Assembly: GCF_005144585.1 (NCBI RefSeq)
Contig: NZ_SSMQ01000007.1
Coordinates: forward strand, 186,001-250,000
DNA: 64,000 nt
Direction of reading: 5' to 3'
From: Polyangium fumosum
GTDB taxonomy: Bacteria > Myxococcota_A > Polyangia > Polyangiales > Polyangiaceae
Below the pieces are notes generated by a model, which saw only the letters and a program-made list of their open reading frames with translations, was not told where the DNA came from and did no database searches. Shown one piece after another: positions 53,270 through 59,957 of this stretch. Positions within the stretch are counted from its first letter, which is position 1; the number at the start of each line of letters is the position of its first letter. The position numbers and the translations under genes are program-made.

Positions 53270-55246
53270 TCAGGGCTTTGCCTCGGGCTGCTCCACGTAT
53301 TCCTGGCAGCAGCAGAACTCGGTCGTGGTGCTCGTGCTCGTCTTGCTCCCGCAGATCACCTTCTCCAGGAGGGCCTGGAAGCCGTTCAGCGCGTCCTTCG
53401 ACGTGAACGCCTTGCCGCCGGTCTCGCTGGCCACACGCGCGAACTCCTCCTCCAGCGCCTTGCGCTGCTTCTCCTTCGCGCCGCTCGTCCCGAGGTACGT
53501 GTGGACGCGGACGTCGCCCTTCTTGGCGGCGTCGATGGCACGATTGGCGGCGGCGATATCCTCCTTGTCGATGTCCGCGCCGCCGCCCTCGAAGGCCTCG
53601 TCGCCCAGGAAAAAGACCGCGCGCTTGGCGCTGGGCCGCCAGTCGTAATGCGCGACCACGTCCTCGATGGCGCGCGCCCCGTCCTCCTGCGCGCCGCCGC
53701 CCTCCACCGTACCCTTCTTTCGACCCCGCAGCGCGGCCTCGTCCGCCTTTGCCGTGGTGGTCAGGTACGTCTTGACCGTGGTGTCGAAGCGGGTGTTCTT
53801 GAACGTCCCTTCGATGCCCAGGTACGTGACGCGCAGGTCCGAGGGGCATTTCGTCTTGGCCACCTCGATGGCCGCGGTGACCGCCTCGCTCAGCGCGTTC
53901 GCCTCGTCCTTCATCGAGACGCTGGAGTCGATGACCACCACGAGATCGACCGCCGGAATGGACGTGCTCTCGTCCGTGGTCGTGGTCCCCGTGGCGAGCT
54001 TCGGGAAATCGATCGTCTTGCCGAGGTAGCTCTGCGGGCCTTCGCCGCCGATTCCCGTGAGCTGCGCCGGCAGGGTGGTGTCCGCGGTCAGGCTGCAAAT
54101 GCCCTTGGCCGGGGTCCCGGTGACGAACGTGAAGCGCTTGTCGTCACCTTCCGGATCGAAATAGAACGTCTGGACGTTGCTCTGGTTGATCGTGCCCACG
54201 ACATTGTCGTGGTAATAGAATGCGACGAGCTTGGGCGGGCCGCCGTCGGCCGGGGTCTCGTAGGTGAAGCAGCCCTTGCCCGCGATCGAGCCGTCCGGGT
54301 TCTTCACGGTGTAGGTATAGCTGGTCGTCGTCCCAGGCTTCCCGGGGTCCTTGATCACGACCGTGGGAGGGACCGGCTTCGCGGGCGTGGAAGGCTCGAC
54401 GGCCTTCGGCGGCTCGACGGCCTTCGGCGGCTCGACGGCCTTCGGCGGCTCGACCGGCTTGCGCGGGAAGGCGGAGGCGACGTACAGCCCCGAATTGTCG
54501 ATACGCGGCCCAAAGCTTCCCGGCATCGGGTAGAGGTCATAACTCAAGCGCAGGGTCTTGCAGCCGGCCGCGTCGAGCCGCACCAGGCCCATCACGGTGT
54601 CGATCGAATTGGCCTGGCCGCCGGGGGCGGGCCTGTTGGTTCCCTGAAGAACGCCGTTCGCGAGGCTCAATTGCGCGCTCGGCTGGTTGCCGCCGGCCGT
54701 ATTCGGCGCGACGCCGCCGTTGTACAGCTTCCAGCCTGCCGGGCTGACGGCGCTGCCGTTTTCGAGCGTGCCGGTGATGGTGACCGTCGTCCTCGCGTAG
54801 GTCAGGCCCGCGTAGATGTCGCTCACGCCGATGAGCGTGTTTGCCCCCGCGACGCCGTCCTTGCCCCCGACCTTCGAGCCCTTGTAGCGGGTGAAGTCGA
54901 ACTCGACCGTGAAATTGTTCCTGGCGCCGGTGAATTGCTTGTTGGCCTGCATGCGGATGGCATTGACGCTGGCCGATGCCATGTTCGCCTGCTCGTTCTT
55001 CCCGAACGAGGAGGTGCCGGTGCCGTCCTTGACCGAGCCGTGCGGGGCCACGCCCCCGAGGTTCCAATCGAAGGTGCCGAAGCCGGCGCTGACGCCGAAG
55101 CGGACGCCGATCTCGCCGCCCAACCCGTCGGGGATGTAACGCCACTGGTTCCAGTCGCCGGGGCCATTCCACCGGTACCCCGACGGGTCCCAAAACACGA
55201 GGTCGAGCGCTTCGGCGGACGCGGCTTGCGTAGGGGATGCTGACAT
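53270..55246 (-). CDS. VWA-domain protein with beta-rich N-terminal region
   Basis: A 658-residue protein; ATG at 55246 after AAAGGAT. No signal peptide or membrane segment is seen. Residues ~12-260 are Trp/Gly-rich beta structure, 264-288 a VEPPKA tandem (18-bp DNA repeat at ~54395-54465), ~295-400 another beta domain, 433-640 a VWA domain with intact MIDAS DSSVS (D440). The tail ends in a Cys cluster (EFCCCQEY). Absence of a signal suggests cytosolic or non-Sec delivery. Partner: the DUF6209 protein. Role unknown. Confidence 0.72.
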   Translation of the reverse strand: MSASPTQAASAEALDLVFWDPSGYRWNGPGDWNQWRYIPDGLGGEIGVRFGVSAGFGTFDWNLGGVAPHGSVKDGTGTSSFGKNEQANMASASVNAIRMQANKQFTGARNNFTVEFDFTRYKGSKVGGKDGVAGANTLIGVSDIYAGLTYARTTVTITGTLENGSAVSPAGWKLYNGGVAPNTAGGNQPSAQLSLANGVLQGTNRPAPGGQANSIDTVMGLVRLDAAGCKTLRLSYDLYPMPGSFGPRIDNSGLYVASAFPRKPVEPPKAVEPPKAVEPPKAVEPSTPAKPVPPTVVIKDPGKPGTTTSYTYTVKNPDGSIAGKGCFTYETPADGGPPKLVAFYYHDNVVGTINQSNVQTFYFDPEGDDKRFTFVTGTPAKGICSLTADTTLPAQLTGIGGEGPQSYLGKTIDFPKLATGTTTTDESTSIPAVDLVVVIDSSVSMKDEANALSEAVTAAIEVAKTKCPSDLRVTYLGIEGTFKNTRFDTTVKTYLTTTAKADEAALRGRKKGTVEGGGAQEDGARAIEDVVAHYDWRPSAKRAVFFLGDEAFEGGGADIDKEDIAAANRAIDAAKKGDVRVHTYLGTSGAKEKQRKALEEEFARVASETGGKAFTSKDALNGFQALLEKVICGSKTSTSTTTEFCCCQEYVEQPEAKP

Positions 55247-55370
55247 GACGATCCTTTCTCCCATCAGGAATGCGCTCCCTGATGTCTTCGCTTCCGCCTC
55301 TACGACGACCCCGGAGCGCCGGATATGGGACCTTGGTCCCATGGCGCCCTGGGCGGTTCACGAGCGCCTT

Positions 55371-55714
55371 CAGGAGGTTCCCGACAGCCTCCAGGAGGTT
55401 CACGAGCGGGTCGAGACCATCCACCGACCCTCTCCAGGAGGTCCGCGACCGGTTCGAGGAGGTCCGCGACCGGCCCCAGGAGGTCACTCGACCTCCTCCA
55501 GGAGGTCCACGACCGCCTCCAGGAGGTCCCTCGACCGGGTCGAGACCATCCACCGACCTTCTCCAACCGATCGGCGACCAGGTCGAGGAGGTCCACGACC
55601 TCCTCCAGCAGGTCCACGACCTCCTCCAGCAGGTCCACGACCTCCTCCAGGAGGTCACTCGACCTCCTCCAGCAGGTCCTCCACCCGCTCCAGGAGGTCC
55701 CTCGACCGGGTCTG
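55371..55714. repeat. Degenerate 21/22-bp minisatellite with a higher-order unit
   Basis: Units of the form CCAGGAGGTCCACGACCTCCT repeat about 14 times, most 21 bp and a few 22 bp (those with CACTCGA). A longer block, GGGTCGAGACCATCCACCGACC, occurs twice, at the two ends of the array. The 21-bp unit encodes heptads on both strands (minus: LLEEVVD x3; plus: DLLQQVH), because it is nearly palindromic. The 22-bp units shift the frame, so a single coiled-coil protein is not maintained. It fills the gap 55247-55714 between the VWA gene and the next gene. Confidence 0.75.
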
Positions 55715-57148
55715 TCAGGCCAGCGGCACCGCGAGCAAGACGACCTCCTTGCCCCGCACCTCGACCTTGTACCGCACGGGTTTTCCGTGCTTCTGCGCCA
55801 TCTGCTTCTCGCTCGCCACGATACGCGCGACGAACGCATCCCGCGTGATGTGATCGACCGGATCCCCGACGCTCTTCTTTGCGCGAATGTAATCGTCGAA
55901 GATCCGCTGGTGATAGGCGGCCTCGTCTTCCGCCCCGAGCGCCGTCGCCTCGCCGGAGGCCCGATTCTGCGCGAGCGACTCGTCGACCGCGAGCGCCTCC
56001 TCGGGCTCCTTGCCCCGCACCACCATCGCCGCCGGCGGCGCGCCGGTCTCGTCCTCCGGCATGCCGAGGAGCTGGCTCAAAAGGCTGTTCAGCCGCGAGA
56101 CGAGCCCGCCGAACTCCGGGTGCTCGATCTGGAAGCGCAGGTCCGTCCGCCCGTTCATGATGGCGAGCAGCCCCTCCTCGACCTCCTCGATCGGACGCAT
56201 GATCGATTGCCCGAGGATATGCCCCGCAATGGCCACGAGCACGATGCCGAGCGCAATGGCCCCGAGGAACGGAAACAAGAGCGTCGTCGCGGCCGGCGCG
56301 TTCGCCCGCGCCACCGCCACGAGCAGCGCGCGCTTGCCGTCGCCATACCCGCCGAGCGGGCCCACCTTCACGCCGAAATCGGGCGGCAATGCCGTCACGT
56401 CGACGGCCTGCCCGGACGAGAGCGCCGACGCCGCGCCCGCTTCGAGCTGCTTCGTATCGATCGCCGCGGCGAGGTCCGGCGTGCCGCCCTTCGATTGCGC
56501 GACGATACGATAGCCGTCCTTGTCCTTGACCTCGAACCAGAGCGTGGCCCCGCTCGTCTGGTTCGCCACGTCCGTCAAGCGCCCGTCGCTCAGCGACGTC
56601 CCGAGGACGAGCCCGCCGAGCACCTGCCCGTTTTCGCCCCGGATGGGCGCCCAGGACACGAGCAATTGCTCGTTCCGGGCGGGCGTCACCCATACGTCGG
56701 AGCCCGTCCGCCCCTCGGCGAGCCCGGCCCGGAGCGCCGGGTAAATCCCACCCAGGTCATCGCCGCGCAAAAACGGCGAGCCATCCCGGCCGAGCGCCGT
56801 GCCCTTCGCATCCACGAGCACGACGAGCGAGGGCCCGAGCCCAGCGATCACGGGCGCCTTGCCGGTGGCGCTCTTGATACCGTTCGCCACGCTCGTGGCG
56901 CCGTCGCTCCTGGCCTGGCCCGTGCCTGCGCTGAACGGCTCACGGACCAGCGGATCCGCGGCCTGGGACGCGAGCCACCGCTCGGCCTCCCCCGCCTGGA
57001 CCCGAAGGACCGCCTCGGCAGCGACGAGCGCTCGGGCCGCGTCAGCCCTGGGCGACCCCGGATTCAAGGAGGCCCGGGTCAAGGCAAACGCGAGGACCCC
57101 TACCACCAGCACGACGACCGTAAAAACGGCAATGATTTTTGCGCGCAT
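55715..57148 (-). CDS. Membrane sensor protein resembling MXAN_5187
   Basis: A 477-residue protein: N-terminal membrane helix (~4-23), ~250-residue periplasmic Cache-like sensor, a second helix (~280-305), HAMP-like MRPIEEVEEGLLAIMNGR, acidic linker, and a conserved ~75-residue C-terminal domain (YHQRIFDDYIRAKKSVGD...FVARI...KQMAQKHG..VRYKVEV) like that of Myxococcus MXAN_5187. No kinase, cyclase or methyl-accepting domain, so the signal must pass by protein contact. Downstream lies the minisatellite. Confidence 0.75.
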   Translation of the reverse strand: MRAKIIAVFTVVVLVVGVLAFALTRASLNPGSPRADAARALVAAEAVLRVQAGEAERWLASQAADPLVREPFSAGTGQARSDGATSVANGIKSATGKAPVIAGLGPSLVVLVDAKGTALGRDGSPFLRGDDLGGIYPALRAGLAEGRTGSDVWVTPARNEQLLVSWAPIRGENGQVLGGLVLGTSLSDGRLTDVANQTSGATLWFEVKDKDGYRIVAQSKGGTPDLAAAIDTKQLEAGAASALSSGQAVDVTALPPDFGVKVGPLGGYGDGKRALLVAVARANAPAATTLLFPFLGAIALGIVLVAIAGHILGQSIMRPIEEVEEGLLAIMNGRTDLRFQIEHPEFGGLVSRLNSLLSQLLGMPEDETGAPPAAMVVRGKEPEEALAVDESLAQNRASGEATALGAEDEAAYHQRIFDDYIRAKKSVGDPVDHITRDAFVARIVASEKQMAQKHGKPVRYKVEVRGKEVVLLAVPLA

Positions 57149-57187
57149 GAAAGGCCGCCCTCCTTTGGGGGCGACGGGCGGGGGTGC

Positions 57188-57222
57188 GGGGGCGTAGCTC
57201 GGCTTGTCCGAGCGTAGCCCCC
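57188..57222. repeat. 35-bp palindromic dispersed element, copy 2
   Basis: Exact reverse complement of the element at 9790-9824: arms GGGGGC-GTA-GCTCGG and CCGAGC-GTA-GCCCCC, loop CTTGT. Here it lies between divergent genes (57148 minus, 57286 plus), in non-coding DNA. Confidence 0.8.
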
Positions 57223-57285
57223 GATCGTAGAAAAGGACGTTACCATCCGCCCGGGCGAGTCCTCAACCGTCCCCGCCGGAGTGCC

Positions 57286-58368
57286 ATGATCGCAACGAAC
57301 CCCGCCTCGCAGATCCTCGTCGTCGGTGACGCGCTCTTCGACGACCACCGCTCGCGCGGCTACCACCCCGAGCGCCCCGAGCGCCTGCACGCGGCGCGCG
57401 CGGCGCTCGATCGTTGCGCGGCGGAAGGCCTCGGCGTCGTCTCCGTCGAGACACGGGACGCGACGGAAGAGGAGCTCGCGCGCGTGCACGACGAGGCCTA
57501 CCTCGCGAGCCTCGCGAACCTCGCCGGCCATCACGCGTCGCTCGATCCGGACACGTACCTCGCGCCCTCGTCCGTCGCGGCGGCGCGGCGCGCGGCGGGC
57601 GCCGGCATCACGCTCGTCGACGCGCTGCTCGACCCGTCGAGCCAGAAGCCTGGCGAGGCGCGCGCACCCGGCCTCGCGCTCCTGCGCCCGCCCGGCCACC
57701 ACGCGACGCGCAGCCGCGGCATGGGCTTCTGCCTCTTGAACAACGTCGCGGTCGCGGCCGCGAGCGCGCTCGCCAAGGGCCTCGAACGCGTGGCGATCCT
57801 CGACTGGGACGTCCATCACGGCAACGGCACGCAGGACATCTTCTGGACCGATCCACGCGTGCTCTACATCTCGCTCCACCAGTACCCGTACTACCCGGGC
57901 ACGGGCGGGCTGCGCGAGAAGGGCGCGGGCGACGCGGAGGGCTACACGGTGAACGTGCCGCTCTCGCAGGGCGCGGGGGATCGGGTGTACGCGGAGGCGT
58001 TCCGGCAGATCGTCGATCCGGTGCTGGAGGCGTTCGCGCCGGAGCTGATCCTCGTGTCGGCGGGGTTCGACGCGCACCAGCGGGATCCGCTGGCGGACAT
58101 GTGCGTGTCCGATCAGGGCTACGCGACGATGGCGGCGCTGGTCGCGCGCGCGGCGCAGCGGAGCGCCGAGGGCCGGCTCGCGTTTTTCCTGGAGGGGGGC
58201 TACGACCTCGCGGCGCTCTCGAGCTCGCTCGCGGAGACGCTGCTCGGCGCCACGCGCGCGGTGACGGCCGAGTCCACGTCGAGCAGCGCGCCGCCCGCCT
58301 CCTTCCGGCACACGGGCGAGGTCACGCAAGCCCGGACGACGGCCGCCGAGCGCTGGCGAGGGATCTGA
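57286..58368 (+). CDS. Histone deacetylase-family deacetylase (acetylpolyamine amidohydrolase-like)
   Basis: A 360-residue zinc hydrolase. Motifs in order: HPERPERLHAA, LRPPGHHA, DWDVHHGNGTQ with zinc-binding Asp and His, SLHQYPYYPGTG, SAGFDAHQRDPL with the second zinc Asp, and EGGYDL. These fit the class II HDAC/acetylpolyamine amidohydrolase/acetoin-utilisation family. Likely removes acetyl groups from small amines or lysines in the cytosol. ATG at 57286 is preceded by GGAG; upstream open frame includes the palindromic element and is not coding. Confidence 0.88.
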   Translation: MIATNPASQILVVGDALFDDHRSRGYHPERPERLHAARAALDRCAAEGLGVVSVETRDATEEELARVHDEAYLASLANLAGHHASLDPDTYLAPSSVAAARRAAGAGITLVDALLDPSSQKPGEARAPGLALLRPPGHHATRSRGMGFCLLNNVAVAAASALAKGLERVAILDWDVHHGNGTQDIFWTDPRVLYISLHQYPYYPGTGGLREKGAGDAEGYTVNVPLSQGAGDRVYAEAFRQIVDPVLEAFAPELILVSAGFDAHQRDPLADMCVSDQGYATMAALVARAAQRSAEGRLAFFLEGGYDLAALSSSLAETLLGATRAVTAESTSSSAPPASFRHTGEVTQARTTAAERWRGI

Positions 58369-58378
58369 AACGAAGTCG

Positions 58379-58406
58379 TTGCGCGCTACAGTGAACCGTG
58401 TATAGT
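58379..58406 (+). promoter_or_regulatory. Sigma-70-type promoter for tRNA-His
   Basis: TTGCGC (58379-58384), 16-bp spacer, TATAGT (58401-58406), 36 bp ahead of the tRNA. The best promoter match in the window; it shares its -35 hexamer with that of tRNA-Arg. Confidence 0.65.
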
Positions 58407-58441
58407 GCGCGCCTGGTGTTGCCCCTCCGGGGTCGTACCGT

Positions 58442-58518
58442 GGTGGGTATAGCTCAGTTGGTAGAGCGCTGGTTTGTGGTACCAGTTGTCGCGGGTTCGA
58501 TCCCCGTTACTCACCCCA
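58442..58518 (+). tRNA. tRNA-His (anticodon GTG)
   Basis: Acceptor stem GTGGGTA/TACTCAC with the extra G-1 at 58442 facing the discriminator C at 58515, the hallmark of tRNA-His. Anticodon arm CTGGT-TTGTGGT-ACCAG with GTG at 58476-58478; T loop TTCGATC. CCA is encoded (58516-58518). The last eight bases overlap the stop region of the thioesterase gene on the other strand. Confidence 0.95.
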
Positions 58519-59020
58519 AGCTTCGTTGTGCATCGCGGCGCTTGCGCCGCGCCAAACGCTGAGTCCTCCGATCGTTCGCCTCCGCGGCGAGCGCCCGATC
58601 CTCCTCGGTCTCGCAGACGAGTGACGGGACGGGCGCGGGCTTGAGCGTGCCGTCGACCTCCTGCATCGCGACGAAGGTCACGAACGCGTGCGCGCAGCGC
58701 CAGCGCTTGCCCGAGGGCGCGTCCTCGCCCTCGACGTCGACGAGGATCTCGACCGACGTGCGGAACGCCGCCGTGACGCGCGCGCGGAGGAGCACGACCT
58801 GCCCGACCTGGATGGGCGCCTCGAACGAGACGTCGTCGAACTCGGCGGTCACCGCGAGCCTCCCTGCATGGCGCTGCGCGCAGATCGCCGCGCAGAGATC
58901 GATCCACGCGAGGATCTGCCCGCCGAACACGTTCCCGAGCGCGTTCGCGTGCGTCGGGAGGACGTACTCGGTCATCGTCGTGATCGAGTCGCTGACGTTA
59001 CGGGGACCAAACGTTGACAT
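58511..59020 (-). CDS. Hotdog-fold acyl-CoA thioesterase (YciA/ACOT-like)
   Basis: A 169-residue protein with the hotdog signature NALGNVFGGQILAWIDLCAA, the FEAPIQVGQVVLL strand and FVTFVAMQEVDG. It hydrolyses acyl-CoA to free acid and CoA. The stop codon lies inside the 3' end of tRNA-His on the opposite strand. The basic C-terminal tail (RRTQRLARRKRRDAQ) is longer than usual. Confidence 0.85.
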   Translation of the reverse strand: MSTFGPRNVSDSITTMTEYVLPTHANALGNVFGGQILAWIDLCAAICAQRHAGRLAVTAEFDDVSFEAPIQVGQVVLLRARVTAAFRTSVEILVDVEGEDAPSGKRWRCAHAFVTFVAMQEVDGTLKPAPVPSLVCETEEDRALAAEANDRRTQRLARRKRRDAQRSLG

Positions 59021-59068
59021 GAAAGCCGGGTAGCACGGAGGCGAGGGCGCGGGGAATAGAGGCGCGTC

Positions 59069-59884
59069 TCAGCGCTCGCGGCGGAGCCGCTCGATCTCCG
59101 CCAGCGCTTCCGCGAGCTTCTGCTCGGCCTCGATTCGCAAGCGCTCCTCCTCCGCCAGCTTGCGCTCGGCCTCCTCGCGTTGCCGCGCCTCTCCCTCTCG
59201 GTGCGCCTCGACCTGCTCCATCATGCGGCGCAGCTCGACGATCATCTCGTCCGCTTCGAGCAGCGGCGCGGTGCCCGAGAAGAACCGCAGGCGCTCATCC
59301 TGCACGCAGAGCTCGAGCCCCAGCACCTCGGACGCGTAAAAGCCGCCCTGGGGCACGATGCGTCGATACACGCGCCCCTTGTCGGCGAGCCGGTAGCCCG
59401 TGAGCCGCAGCATGCCCCGATCGAAGATGAAATATTCGCGGATGCCGAGGCGCGCGTACTTCTCGACGTTGCCTTCGAGATCCTTGCGACGGTTGCCCGC
59501 CACGTACACCTCGATCGCCAGATCGAGCCCCTTTTTCTCCGCGCTCACGACCCAGCTCATCCGCTGGTGCGTCTCCACGTCGAGCACCGCGAGGATGTCG
59601 GGGGCGAACATGCGTTCGCCCGGGTAATACACGGGCAGCTCGCACGCGAAGTAGACCTTGCGGCCCAAGCGCTGGAAGAAGCTGCCCAGCGTCTGGCGCG
59701 TGCGGGCCTTGGCGTCGAAGTGCGCGTCTCCCTCGGGCGGAGCGGCCTCGGAGGCCGGGAACGCGGACGGCAAGCTGGCGACGACGCGAGCGCGCTCTTC
59801 CTCGGACATGCGCTCCCACACGTCCTCGGGCGGAGCGCGGGGATCGTCGGGCTCTACGCGGTACGACTCGACCGGCGCGGACAT
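59069..59884 (-). CDS. Uma2 (DUF820) family PD-(D/E)XK-fold protein
   Basis: A 271-residue protein from the ATG at 59884. The Uma2 core includes YYPGERMFAPDILAVLD (Asp), LAIEVYVAGNRRKDLEGNVEKY (Glu) and GIREYFIFD, the restriction-endonuclease-like fold. The C-terminal ~60 residues form a Glu/Arg-rich coiled coil. Uma2 proteins are abundant in cyanobacteria and myxobacteria; their function is not established. The upstream in-frame start at 59920 is less likely. Confidence 0.82.
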   Translation of the reverse strand: MSAPVESYRVEPDDPRAPPEDVWERMSEEERARVVASLPSAFPASEAAPPEGDAHFDAKARTRQTLGSFFQRLGRKVYFACELPVYYPGERMFAPDILAVLDVETHQRMSWVVSAEKKGLDLAIEVYVAGNRRKDLEGNVEKYARLGIREYFIFDRGMLRLTGYRLADKGRVYRRIVPQGGFYASEVLGLELCVQDERLRFFSGTAPLLEADEMIVELRRMMEQVEAHREGEARQREEAERKLAEEERLRIEAEQKLAEALAEIERLRRER

Positions 59885-59957
59885 GCCGGGATCGTAGCGG
59901 GTTTCGGGCAGAGCGACCACGGGCAGGGACCGGCCGAGCTCCCCCGCCCCTCGCCCC

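Noticed and set aside
53252-55243. 663-residue plus-strand ORF opposite the VWA gene
   Set aside because: Arg/Ala/Gly/Val-rich shadow frame; the minus strand carries an intact MIDAS motif and a ribosome-binding site.
59069-59884. Restriction enzyme or defence nuclease
   Set aside because: Uma2 proteins share the fold but are widespread paralogues with no proven restriction role, and no methyltransferase or defence genes adjoin it.
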